From CAZTVF01 sp964616985 (lineage in GTDB: Bacteria > Planctomycetota > Phycisphaerae > SM23-33): 41,712 nt of DNA. The notes beneath the pieces are model-generated. The model had not been told where the DNA came from. It searched no databases and worked only from the letters and a program-made list of their open reading frames with translations. A program made the position numbers and the translations under genes. Below, in pieces: positions 1 to 7,764 of the stretch. Each line of letters opens with the position of its first letter. The first letter of the stretch is position 1. The stretch covers positions 1 to 41,712 of the forward strand of contig CAZTVF010000038.1 of the NCBI GenBank assembly GCA_964616985.1, read 5' to 3'.

Positions 1-460
1 TCTTGCGGTCGCGGTCGATGACGACCAGCTCGCCGGCCACCTCGCCGCCGTGCTCGTCGGCGCGGAAGTTCAGCCGCTCGCGATTGACGCCCAGCATGGC
101 CTCGACGTCGTCCATGACCGTGTCCGATTCCTCCTGCTGGACGAAGGCGGCCTCGCCCCAGTTGTACGCCTGGTAGTAGGCCTCTCGCTTGGTGGAATGG
201 CGGTTGGTGCGGATGAGCTCGCGGCTCATGGAGAGCATCTTGAGCGTCTGGGCGAAGGTGCGGACCGTGCCCACCGTCATCGTGCGGACCTTGTTCTTGC
301 CCGAGAGCTGGAAGTAACCGGCCGCGGGCTTGTACTTCACGTTCGACAAGGCGCGGATGGGCAGGCGCATCTGCGGCTTCTGCTTGCGCTGGATGCGGTC
401 GTAGACCGTCTTGGCCTCTTGGCCGATCCTCTGCAACACTTCCGGGGCATACTGTGTCAT
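1..460 (-). CDS. top6A: DNA topoisomerase VI subunit A (Spo11-like), N-terminal part, cut by window edge
   Basis: Only the first 153 residues are in the window; the gene runs off the left edge. Topoisomerase VI A is the DNA-cleaving subunit of the type IIB enzyme and works with the B (ATPase) subunit, which is not visible here. The reading frame starts at ATG 460, six bases after a strong ribosome site (TAAGGAGG). The 5Y-CAP winged-helix region contains KREAYY at residues 91-96, matching the Spo11/Top6A cleavage motif; Tyr96 is the expected catalytic tyrosine, close to Tyr103-106 of archaeal enzymes. The segment GELVVIDRDRK at 143-153 would be the entry to the Toprim domain. It lies downstream of nrdR and an ATP-cone gene on the same strand. 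The family call rests on motif recognition by eye; the missing C-terminus prevents checking the Toprim acidic residues. Confidence 0.72.
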   Translation of the reverse strand, partial: MTQYAPEVLQRIGQEAKTVYDRIQRKQKPQMRLPIRALSNVKYKPAAGYFQLSGKNKVRTMTVGTVRTFAQTLKMLSMSRELIRTNRHSTKREAYYQAYNWGEAAFVQQEESDTVMDDVEAMLGVNRERLNFRADEHGGEVAGELVVIDRDRK

Positions 461-540
461 ATTTCCTCCTTACGCTGGCCGCGGGCGGGCCGTTGGGAAA
501 CTATTCATCTGCCGCAGTATTCCGGGTTGGATCAGGCGAG

Positions 541-593
541 CATGCCGGCGCAGGTGCCATGCCGAAGCGTACTCGCGCCGGCATGCTCGGCCG
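541..593. repeat. Palindromic intergenic repeat, GGTGCCATG family (copy H)
   Basis: The segment starts with GGTGCCATGCCG at 553 and closes with CCGGCATG at 578-585, so it can fold as a hairpin. It sits in the 170-base gap between the ATP-cone gene and top6A. The same arrangement (GTGCCATGCCGAAGC ... CCGGCATGCTCG) recurs at 39717-39778, and the GGTGCCATG start is shared with copies at 10567, 16834, 30660, 31806, 34976 and 37754. Confidence 0.6.
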
Positions 594-630
594 GAACAGG
601 TGCCGCGCTTTGCCCCGGCGTGCCGCCGAT

Positions 631-1182
631 CTACCGATCCAAGGCGAACTGGCGCACGGGCACGGCGCCGGCGAGGCCCAGGGCGGAGACGGTATCGTTC
701 ATCTGGTCGATGGCGGCCGAACGGGAGACCATCGCCGCGCGGGCGCTGATCAGGTCGTACTCGACGATGCCCGCGATGATCCTGCCGGTGGCGGGCGAGA
801 GGCCCCACGACTGCGAGGCCAGGATGCTCAGCCAGCTTTTGTCCCACTGGGTATTGCGGCCGTTGTCCTGGCGGACGACGAGCTTGCGCCGCCCGGCGCT
901 GCGCCACGCGCGGTGCGCTTCGAGGGCGTCATTCGCCTTTTCCATCCGCACGCGGTTGAAGACCTTGATCATCATTTCGAAGACGGCCGCGGAGGAGATG
1001 CATCGCACGTCGCGTCGTCGAAGGTAGAGGCCCACGGCCTGGGCGAGGGAGAGGGCGTCGCGCAGCTCGCCCCCCGCGCTGCGCATGGCCTTGTACATGA
1101 CGGCGGCGAGCTTGGAGACATCGAAGTCCTCGCTGCTGCCGTCCCGCTTCAGTACTCGGACCGTCCATGATCCGTCGCTCAC
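631..1182 (-). CDS. ATP-cone domain protein, probably nucleotide-sensing
   Basis: 183 residues from GTG 1182, with TAGGAG seven bases upstream; that ribosome site overlaps the nrdR stop, leaving a 10-base gap. Residues 5-95 look like an ATP-cone (VRVLKRDGSSEDFDVSKL near the start, then AVFEMMIKVFNRVRMEKA and DALEAHRAWRSAGRRK), the domain that binds ATP/dATP in NrdR and ribonucleotide reductases. The second half, with conserved-looking W and the segment SWGLSPATGRIIAGIVEYDL, is not recognised. There are no zinc-finger cysteines, so it is not a second NrdR, and no reductase catalytic region. A role as a nucleotide-responsive regulator is inferred from the domain and from its place between nrdR and top6A. 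Confidence 0.75.
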   Translation of the reverse strand: MSDGSWTVRVLKRDGSSEDFDVSKLAAVMYKAMRSAGGELRDALSLAQAVGLYLRRRDVRCISSAAVFEMMIKVFNRVRMEKANDALEAHRAWRSAGRRKLVVRQDNGRNTQWDKSWLSILASQSWGLSPATGRIIAGIVEYDLISARAAMVSRSAAIDQMNDTVSALGLAGAVPVRQFALDR

Positions 1183-1192
1183 GATGCGGCTC

Positions 1193-1726
1193 CTATTCGG
1201 TCGGCCCCTTTGGGGTCTCGTCCTTGGCTGCGGGCTGGCTGAACAGATCCTTCTGTTGCCGCCCGATCTGCGAGGCGTGCTCCACGCGCTGGGCCTCGTC
1301 GATCAACTCGCCCACGTCCGCAAACTGGCGGTAAACGCTGGCGAAACGGACGTATGCAATTTTGTCCACTTGTCTGAGGAAGTGCGCCACGCTGTCGCCG
1401 ATGAAGCTCGAGGGCACGTCCTTGTCGAACTGGCGGAAGATTTCCTCCTCCACCGATTCGACCACCGAACGAATCTGCTCATCGCTGACGGGGCGCTTGA
1501 AACACGCTTTCTGCAGGCCGTCGATGATCTTCTGCCGGTCGTACGGCACGCGGGCCCCGTCCTTCTTGATCACGCGCAGACGAAGGGCCTCCTCGGGCCG
1601 CTCGTAGGTCGTGTACCGACGGGTGCAGGCCAGGCACTGCCGACGCCGACGGATGACGCGTCCCCCTTCGGCGCCGCGGGAGTCGACAACCTTATCATTA
1701 TCCTGCCCGCAAAAAGGACATTGCAT
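1193..1726 (-). CDS. nrdR: Transcriptional repressor NrdR of ribonucleotide reductase genes
   Basis: 177 residues. NrdR represses ribonucleotide reductase operons in response to ATP/dATP. The N-terminal zinc ribbon has MQCPFCG at 1-7 and CLAC at 31-34 (Cys3, Cys6, Cys31, Cys34), followed by RRYTTYER, which is standard for the family. An ATP-cone follows at about 50-135 (IKKDGARVPYDRQKIIDGL). ATG 1726 is preferred over an in-frame GTG at 1753 because family members begin at this MxCPFC and AGGAA lies nine bases upstream. The C-terminal tail after about 150 (IGRQQKDLFSQ) is somewhat longer than the usual 150-160 residue length. It is the first gene of a same-strand group with the ATP-cone gene and top6A. 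Confidence 0.95.
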   Translation of the reverse strand: MQCPFCGQDNDKVVDSRGAEGGRVIRRRRQCLACTRRYTTYERPEEALRLRVIKKDGARVPYDRQKIIDGLQKACFKRPVSDEQIRSVVESVEEEIFRQFDKDVPSSFIGDSVAHFLRQVDKIAYVRFASVYRQFADVGELIDEAQRVEHASQIGRQQKDLFSQPAAKDETPKGPTE

Positions 1727-1791
1727 GGTGGCGGATTCCTCATGACGTGCCACGTTACAACATATAGGACTCAGTAAAGTCTACCGACCTA

Positions 1792-1810
1792 TTTGTTGTG
1801 TGTCAACAAA
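1792..1810. promoter_or_regulatory. Candidate operator in the nrdR-mgtC divergent region
   Basis: TTTGTTG and CAACAAA form a perfect 7-base inverted repeat around TGTGT. It lies 66 bases upstream of the nrdR start, between divergent nrdR and mgtC. It could be an autoregulatory site, but it does not match the NrdR-box consensus well, so the binding protein is unknown. Confidence 0.3.
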
Positions 1811-1867
1811 ATGGGGGCAAATCTCAGGCTGGAAGTGCGACCGGCCACGGGTGGCGGGTCCGAAAGA

Positions 1868-2024
1868 CATGTCAGCCCACGGCGGAAGCCAATGGTATCT
1901 GCACAACTATCCCGGGTGGCGGCCTTCCTAGGCCGCCGCCCTGTCCCCATTGGTGGCGGCCTAGGAAGGCCGCCACCCCTCATACTTGTGTATATACTGG
2001 TGGCTTCCGCCGTGGGCTGGCATG
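1868..2024. repeat. Nested double palindrome between nrdR and mgtC
   Basis: Outer arms at 1868-1891 and 2001-2024 are 24-base inverted copies with one mismatch (CAGCCCACGGCGGAAGCC and its complement). Inner arms at 1914-1937 and 1955-1978 are a perfect 24-base inverted pair (core GGCGGCCTTCCTAGGCCGCC), and each inner arm is itself nearly palindromic. The element can form a long stem with an internal cruciform. It occupies most of the divergent intergenic region and encodes nothing recognisable. Confidence 0.85.
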
Positions 2025-2127
2025 TTCCTGATCCTGCCGCCCAGGAAGATCCCACCATAGGCCGGTCACACCCCGCGCCCGGATAGGCTTTTGCCTGTTC
2101 GGCTGTTTCGCCGATACAGAACGTACC

Positions 2128-2844
2128 ATGAACATCATTGCTGATCTCAATCCGGGACTGGGCCTCCCCTGGCCGTGGGAAGCGATTGTCCGCCTGGTGG
2201 TGGCGGCGGTCCTGGGCTCGCTCATCGGGGCCGAACGACAGCATCGCGGCCGCAGCGCGGGCTTCCGCACGCAGATCCTGGTGGCGCTGGGTTCGGCGCT
2301 GGCCATGCTGGTGAGCGTGCATTTCGGCGAGGTCTACGGCGTCAAGGGCATCAGCGACAACATCAAGGTCGACCCGGCCCGCGTGGCCTATGGCGTGATG
2401 GGAGGCATCGGCTTCCTGGGCGCCGGTGCGATCATGCGTTACGGATGGGGCGTGCGCGGGCTGACGACAGCGGCGAGCCTCTGGTGCAACGCCGCCATCG
2501 GCCTGGCGTGCGGCTTCGGCATGATGGCGGTAGCGGCGGCGGCGGCCGGCCTGGTGCTGCTGGCCCTGCTGGGGCTGCACAAGCTCGACGCGATCATCCC
2601 CGCCTGGAGCGTCAAGACGATCCGTGTGACGCTCGGCACGCTGGCCGACGAGAACCTCGTCCACATCAAGGACTGGCTGCAGCAACGACGCGTGAAGATC
2701 CTGGACATTCAATGCACCGTGGACGTCTCGGCCGGGACGCAGACGCTGACCTACGAGATCTCATTCACGCAGCGACTGGCGCCCTCGTTCCTGCTTCAAC
2801 TGCCGCGCGATATCCCGGGCGTGCTGCGCATGTCGGTGACGTGA
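2128..2844 (+). CDS. MgtC/SapB family inner-membrane protein
   Basis: 238 residues, typical of the family. MgtC-like proteins are inner-membrane proteins tied to magnesium limitation, and some modulate P-type ATPases. The N-terminal membrane domain has the family segments RLVVAAVLGSLIGAERQ at 21-37, FRTQILVALGSALAML and GGIGFLGAGAIM at about 92-103, then GLTTAASLWCNAAIGLACG. A hydrophilic ACT-like C-terminal domain follows from about residue 165. It is monocistronic: nrdR is divergent and the HEAT-repeat gene is convergent. The specific role cannot be decided from sequence, so no gene symbol is given. Confidence 0.9.
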   Translation: MNIIADLNPGLGLPWPWEAIVRLVVAAVLGSLIGAERQHRGRSAGFRTQILVALGSALAMLVSVHFGEVYGVKGISDNIKVDPARVAYGVMGGIGFLGAGAIMRYGWGVRGLTTAASLWCNAAIGLACGFGMMAVAAAAAGLVLLALLGLHKLDAIIPAWSVKTIRVTLGTLADENLVHIKDWLQQRRVKILDIQCTVDVSAGTQTLTYEISFTQRLAPSFLLQLPRDIPGVLRMSVT

Positions 2845-2860
2845 TCGCCGCGACGCATAA

Positions 2861-2911
2861 GAGCCTATCCGAATCACTAGGAGGAGCCGTTGTAGTGATT
2901 CGGATAGGCTC
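2861..2911. repeat. Perfect 19-base inverted repeat downstream of mgtC
   Basis: GAGCCTATCCGAATCACTA (2861-2879) and its exact complement (2893-2911) flank a 13-base loop, 16 bases after the mgtC stop. On the plus strand it is followed by TAAAAAG rather than a T-run, so it is a weak plus-strand terminator. A small inserted element or insertion-sequence remnant is possible. Confidence 0.75.
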
Positions 2912-2912
2912 T

Positions 2913-2945
2913 AAAAAGAACGGGACCCGCCGAAGCGGATCCCGT
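2913..2945 (-). terminator. Intrinsic terminator of the HEAT-repeat gene
   Basis: Read on minus, an 11-base stem (arms 2935-2945 and 2920-2930, one mismatch) closes on a TTCG tetraloop and is followed by TCTTTTT. It lies 30 bases after the stop of the minus-strand gene ending at 2975. Confidence 0.8.
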
Positions 2946-2974
2946 GTACTTTCACATCGATCGAACTCGATCAA

Positions 2975-5215
2975 TCATTCTGCCTGCAGGATCAGGTCCT
3001 TGATCTTCTGGCTGGGCAGGTTGAGCGAACCGGACAACTGGGCGGCGGCCTCGCGAAGTTCGGTCGAGCCCTTGCCGGTGACCACTTCCAGGACGGAGGC
3101 GGCCTGCGCGTCGGCGATCTTGTTGCCGAAGCGGCGGACCGATTCGGTGGCCAGGCCGAACGCGGCAACCTTCACCTTTTCGTCGGCGTCGGTCAGGGCC
3201 AGGTTCACCAGGGCCTGCTGGGCGGAGGGCTCCGTGAGGACGGCCAGTGCGGCGGCGGCGGCCAGGCGGGCCTCCACCTGCGGGCTCTTGAGCAGGTTGC
3301 TCAGGGCGCTGACGGTGGTGGCAACATCGAAGACCTTGTTGCCGCTGGTGCTCAGGACGCGGACCGCGTTGGCGGCGGCAACGGCCTGCTTCTGGGCCAC
3401 CTCGGGGGTCACATCGGCACCGGAGCCGCTGAGGGCCTTGGTGATGGTTTCTTCCTTGGAGTTGGCGCCCAGAATCTTCACGAACTTATCGTTCTCGGCC
3501 ACCTTCTTGAGCATCGCGGGCTCAGCCGTGATCACAAGGGCGGGGACCGAGGCGAAGTTGATTTCCTTGCGGAGGGCATCGATGTGGGCGGCGGCGTCCT
3601 TGTCGCCGGCCAGGATCACCATCTCGAACGCCCCGCCCTGCTGGGCTGCGGCGATGGCCTTGGCGGCGTCATCGGCATCGACAACTTCCCAGCCGCTGTC
3701 GCGGGCCAGGCCCTTGATCTTGTTGCCCAGTTCCTTCTCGTCAGTCAGCAGCACGGCTCGCTTGGAATTGCTCAGCCGCAGCGCGTCGTTCAGGATCGGC
3801 ATGACCGAATCGCAGCCGAGGAACTTGTCCTGCGGCAGGGCCGATGCCAGCGTGATGGCGGCCAGGAAGCGGACGCGGCTGTCGGGATAGCTCAGGGCTT
3901 CGACCAGCGGCTGCTTGCCGCCGACTTTGCCGGTGAGGCTGGTCGTGCCGGCCGTGCGGGCCAGGGCCTCGATGGCGCCGATAATGACGGCGGAATTGCG
4001 GTCGTCCAGACCGCGGGCCAGCACATCCTGCAGGTAGGTGGCGCTGGAGGCCAGGGCGTAGAACTTCGCCGGCGGCTGGGTCTCGTCGCGGCTGGCGTCC
4101 TTGGCGCCTTCGGGCAGGAGCGACTCCTTCTTGAAGTTCGCCGCCAGCCACAGGGCCACGGCCTTGGACATCGTGGGGTCGGCCTGCAGGGCCAGGCGTG
4201 CATACCGCATCGCGTACACGTCGCAGAAGATGGCGCGGGGCACAGACTTGTAGGTCAGGCCCAGGTCTTCCTTCCAGTACCAGATGTTGGCCGATTCGAA
4301 GCGGGGGTCGGCCTGGACGGATTCGTCATTGCGGTAGTACTTCTCGGCGAGGTTGTAGTACATCTCGGCCAGCGAGGTCTTCTCGCCCTCGGCGCCGACG
4401 GTGGCCAGCAAGGCCGAGCGGACCGCCGCCTGCGTGCCCTTGCCCAGGTTGGGCTTGGCCAGCAGGGCCTTGAGCATCGGGGCGGAGTGCTTGTAGGGAA
4501 CCTGGCCCAGGACGAGGGAGACCTGCTCCTGGAGGAACGGGTTGTCGCTCTGGAGCACTTCGGACAGCGGCCGGACGCCCCCCTGCCCGAAGCGGGGCAG
4601 GATGGCAATGATCTTGTTGCGGAGCGACTCGTCGGTCTTGGGCGACATCAGGCGGCCGATCAGCTGCGGCAGGGCCAGTTCGCCGGTGTCCTGGAGTCGC
4701 TGGGCGGCCAGTTCAAAGGCCTTGAGGCTGCCGCTGAGCATGTCGATGGCTTCTTCGATCTGCTTGGGGGCCGCCCGCTCAGAGCGGTAGCCTTCCTCGA
4801 CCAGGGCCTGGATCTTGGCCACGACGGGCTTGAGATCCTTGGCGGCGCCCTTGGTGCGGAGCAGCGTCAGCGACTGCGGGTCGCGCGTCGACAGGATGTA
4901 CATCTCGCGCGGGGTCACGCCCGAATCCAGCAGGGCCTGGCCGTAGCTGACGGCGAGGTCGGTGCGGGCGAGCTTGATGTAATGCAGGAGATCCTTCCAC
5001 AACTCGGCCGCTTTTTTACCTTCAATCTGCGCAGCTTCCGTATCGGTCGCCGGAACGTTGGCGTCCGGGGCGGCCGGTGCGCCGGCGGCAGGAGTCGTCA
5101 CGTTGGCGTCCTTGTCGGGTTCCGCCGCGTCCTGTGCCTGAATCGCTGCCGAAGCCACCACCAGAATCAACCCCGATACCAGTGCCGCAAGATCTCGCTT
5201 ACTCATACCAAACAT
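2975..5215 (-). CDS. Secreted HEAT-repeat protein with a degenerate receiver domain
   Basis: 746 residues from ATG 5215, chosen because TAGGAG sits six to eight bases upstream and the protein then begins with a signal peptide (MFGMSKRDLAALVSGLILVV, ending near AAIQA). A low-complexity Ala/Pro/Asp linker follows to about residue 65. Helical HEAT-like repeats cover roughly 180-475 and 640-740. Between them, about 486-592, is a receiver-like fold (AVLLTDEKELGNKI, FEMVILAGDKD, VPALVITAEPAM) in which the phosphoacceptor aspartate position appears to be Ala536. A phosphorylation-independent scaffold outside the cytoplasm is inferred; no enzyme signature is visible. It is transcribed alone from the promoter at 5328-5355. 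Confidence 0.8.
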   Translation of the reverse strand: MFGMSKRDLAALVSGLILVVASAAIQAQDAAEPDKDANVTTPAAGAPAAPDANVPATDTEAAQIEGKKAAELWKDLLHYIKLARTDLAVSYGQALLDSGVTPREMYILSTRDPQSLTLLRTKGAAKDLKPVVAKIQALVEEGYRSERAAPKQIEEAIDMLSGSLKAFELAAQRLQDTGELALPQLIGRLMSPKTDESLRNKIIAILPRFGQGGVRPLSEVLQSDNPFLQEQVSLVLGQVPYKHSAPMLKALLAKPNLGKGTQAAVRSALLATVGAEGEKTSLAEMYYNLAEKYYRNDESVQADPRFESANIWYWKEDLGLTYKSVPRAIFCDVYAMRYARLALQADPTMSKAVALWLAANFKKESLLPEGAKDASRDETQPPAKFYALASSATYLQDVLARGLDDRNSAVIIGAIEALARTAGTTSLTGKVGGKQPLVEALSYPDSRVRFLAAITLASALPQDKFLGCDSVMPILNDALRLSNSKRAVLLTDEKELGNKIKGLARDSGWEVVDADDAAKAIAAAQQGGAFEMVILAGDKDAAAHIDALRKEINFASVPALVITAEPAMLKKVAENDKFVKILGANSKEETITKALSGSGADVTPEVAQKQAVAAANAVRVLSTSGNKVFDVATTVSALSNLLKSPQVEARLAAAAALAVLTEPSAQQALVNLALTDADEKVKVAAFGLATESVRRFGNKIADAQAASVLEVVTGKGSTELREAAAQLSGSLNLPSQKIKDLILQAE

Positions 5216-5327
5216 GCTATCTCCTAAGGCTTGTACGACTCTTCCCATTACCATTCCGCGCAGCCCTGAATACTAGTGTATGGGATGATTGCATTATGGC
5301 TAAATCGGCGCGGCCGTCGCAAGGGCG

Positions 5328-5355
5328 ATTATAGAATACCCAAAAAAGGTGTCAA
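5328..5355 (-). promoter_or_regulatory. Near-consensus sigma-70 promoter of the HEAT-repeat gene
   Basis: On minus, TTGACA (5355-5350) and TATAAT (5333-5328) are both exact consensus hexamers separated by 16 bases. The start site would fall near 5321, giving a leader of about 105 bases before ATG 5215. This predicts strong constitutive expression. Confidence 0.8.
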
Positions 5356-5603
5356 CACAATACGCGTTCGGCCGGAATTCTGATGTATTCCGCCGCCTTC
5401 CGCTTCCAGAGGGAGGCCTTCGCTCGGCCTTGACGGCGCAGTTCGCCGACAGGCCGGCCGCCGGGCATCATCGCCGCCGGCCGGTTCAACTGTCATACGT
5501 ATCGCCCCGGGCGGGGGTTCCGCAAACGAACGGCATAATTGATCGATGCCGCCCCACACCGCCCGGCCGCGAACTGCCGGGGCATTGGAGACAGCGGGCA
5601 TCC
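5356..5603. other. Intergenic stretch, no gene seen
   Basis: Between the HEAT-gene promoter and the stop of the DUF6259 gene. It holds GC-rich inverted segments (AGGCC...GGCCT around 5415-5431; GGCCGG...CCGGCC around 5452-5482) that could end transcription of the upstream minus-strand carbohydrate genes. No coding signal was found. Confidence 0.4.
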
Positions 5604-7664
5604 TTACTTCGTCACATCCACCGCCACCGCGGCCAGCGGCGGCAGCTTGACGGTGAACTTCGCCCCCCGGCCGCGACGCCAGGCGTCGTCCGTCACCTGC
5701 ACCTCCGCGCGCTGGGCCTTGCGGGTGACGTTCACCAGGAACACCGCCGCCCGGGCGGAGTCGCCATCGCTCCACATGCCCGACAGCACCGGGCCCTTGA
5801 GCGGGTTGACGCTCGCCTCGCCGCCTGCCTTGACGGCCGGCGGCCGCAGGAACTCGCCGCGGCAGAAGAACGTCGCGTACTTCTTCCGCAGGCGGCACAG
5901 GGCGGTGAAGTAATCCATCAGGGGGCGGTTGGCCTTCTTGAGCAGCGGCTCGAAGTGCCCCCACCCGAACTGCCCGCCCCAGACGAACCGCATGCCCATG
6001 CGCTCGACGAAGGCCTCGCCCTGGTTGTCGTAGGCGGCGCCGAAGACGTCGCCGCCGTGGATCGCGCCGCGGCCCCAGTAGACGGCCGGGAAGATCGGCA
6101 CGTTGTTTTCCTTGTTCCACGACGTGTCCAGCAGCGAGTCGAAATCGGCCACGCACGCTTCCCAGTTGTTCTCCGTGATCAGCAGCGGTCGCGGGCCGAT
6201 CTCGCGGCGGATGGCCGCCATCAGCTGGCGGTAGCCCTTGAGCCAGTAATCGCCGCCGCCCAGCGGGTGGCCGTGCGAGCGATCCACGCACGTCTTGCCG
6301 CCCGAGCAGCCCAACTGGTCGAGGTACACGCCGCCGCAGCCAAGCTCCTTCACGATCCGCCGGCACAGTTCGACCACCTTGTCCTGCCAGAAGCCCGTCG
6401 CCAGGCACATCGTCGTCAGCAACTGGCCGTTGCCGTAATGCTCCGGCCAGGAGATCAGCTGCGGCGGGTCCACGCGCTGGGCGCAGCATTTCAGTGAGGC
6501 CCGCTTCGCCTGCTTGTCGTAGCTCGGCGCGCTGAGGTCCCACAGCCGACCGTTGATGTACGGAACGACCGGGATGTCCGCCTTGGCCAGCGTCGCGACC
6601 AGCTCTTTGAGGCCGCGTTTGACCGGGAAGTAGTCGGGATAGTTCGTGTCGAACTGCGTCTGGTGCCAGTGATACATGTGCACCGCCATCGGCACGCCGA
6701 GGCGGCGTTTGAGGGCCTTGAGGTCGGCAACCCACTTCGCCGGCGGCTTGCCGTTGACCTTCGTGATGCGATCCTCGGGGTAGGCGTTCACCGACGCCTG
6801 CTCCCACACGACGACGTGGCGATCCTCCCGCGGGCCGGCGAAGGTGTTGGCCGGCGGCTCGCTCACCCACGACTGCGGGCGAGCCCACGCGGCGTAAAGC
6901 TTCGAGGCGTCAAACCAGTCGCCCGCGATATCGCCGACGACATATTCGTAAGGCTGCTCGTAGCTGTTGCCCGCCTGCGTCATGCCCTCGGGATGAGACA
7001 GGAAGTTGATGTTCGCCTTGCGCGGCCCCGGCCCCGGCTTGGCCGGCTGGAAGGTCATGGTCTTGGACCAGTGCATCGGGTCGTGCGAGCCGACGTACAG
7101 CGTGTGCTTGCCGCGGCTGAAGCCCATGAACTGCATCGAGTGCTTGCCGTATCCGCCGCAGGCGCCGGTGATCTCGGTCATCGCGTCCCAGCCGCTGGTC
7201 TGCATGCCCCACATCTCCGGCCAGAATACGCGATCGGTCGCCGCGTCCTTGCCGGCGGTCAGGCCGCCGAGGCGCGGGAACAGGAAGTGCCACAGCGTCC
7301 ACGTCCGCGAGTGGTTCTTCACATTCATCCGCCACGACGTCAGCCCCGCAGCGCCGGCCGGCGCGATCTCCACCTGCACGTCGAAGGGCCCGGCCCCGGC
7401 GGCGGCGTGATGCACGCCCCGCCACTGCAGCCGCAGCGTCCGGCCGACGATCTTGGCCGTCGCCGACTTGGCGGCGGCGCCCTCGAGGTCCAGCCGCTGG
7501 CCGACCTTGTCCACCACGTGCAGCTGCCAGATCGCCTCGCCCGCCGGCTCGCTCTGCAGCCACGTGCGCGGGCCGCACGACAGGCGCACCAGCGTCAGCG
7601 TCTTGCGGTTGAACACCAGCGACAGGCCGTTGACCTCAAAACTCGATGTGCGATTATCCGCCAC
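5604..7664 (-). CDS. DUF6259-type glycoside-hydrolase-like protein
   Basis: 686 residues from GTG 7664, preferred over an in-frame ATG at 7721 because AAAGGAGCT lies six bases upstream. An N-terminal beta-rich part (about 1-240) precedes a TIM-barrel-like region with VVWEQASVNAYPEDRI, VVPYINGRLWDL, CGGVYLDQLGCSGGKTCVD and LLITENNWEAC, and a beta C-terminal region. This matches the planctomycete and Bacteroidetes DUF6259 proteins, which resemble alpha-galactosidase-type glycosidases; substrate and catalytic residues are not established. No signal peptide is seen, so it may act on imported oligosaccharides. It is the last of three same-strand carbohydrate genes, with 100 bases to the next. Confidence 0.75.
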   Translation of the reverse strand: MADNRTSSFEVNGLSLVFNRKTLTLVRLSCGPRTWLQSEPAGEAIWQLHVVDKVGQRLDLEGAAAKSATAKIVGRTLRLQWRGVHHAAAGAGPFDVQVEIAPAGAAGLTSWRMNVKNHSRTWTLWHFLFPRLGGLTAGKDAATDRVFWPEMWGMQTSGWDAMTEITGACGGYGKHSMQFMGFSRGKHTLYVGSHDPMHWSKTMTFQPAKPGPGPRKANINFLSHPEGMTQAGNSYEQPYEYVVGDIAGDWFDASKLYAAWARPQSWVSEPPANTFAGPREDRHVVVWEQASVNAYPEDRITKVNGKPPAKWVADLKALKRRLGVPMAVHMYHWHQTQFDTNYPDYFPVKRGLKELVATLAKADIPVVPYINGRLWDLSAPSYDKQAKRASLKCCAQRVDPPQLISWPEHYGNGQLLTTMCLATGFWQDKVVELCRRIVKELGCGGVYLDQLGCSGGKTCVDRSHGHPLGGGDYWLKGYRQLMAAIRREIGPRPLLITENNWEACVADFDSLLDTSWNKENNVPIFPAVYWGRGAIHGGDVFGAAYDNQGEAFVERMGMRFVWGGQFGWGHFEPLLKKANRPLMDYFTALCRLRKKYATFFCRGEFLRPPAVKAGGEASVNPLKGPVLSGMWSDGDSARAAVFLVNVTRKAQRAEVQVTDDAWRRGRGAKFTVKLPPLAAVAVDVTK

Positions 7665-7764
7665 GATATCAGCTCCTTTGTCTCTGTTCACAATCTCATG
7701 TCTGACTGCACGCCCTGGCATCGCTCGCCTTTCAGCGCCGTTTCTCGATCAACCAGGGCACCTG

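Noticed and set aside
1793..2086. Short plus-strand protein between nrdR and mgtC
   Set aside because: The frame lies across the nested palindrome and its translation is repeat-derived.
3584..5227. Plus-strand open frame of 547 codons opposite the HEAT-repeat gene
   Set aside because: Composition (Gly/Gln/Leu) and lack of motifs indicate an antisense shadow; the minus gene has a promoter, signal peptide and terminator.
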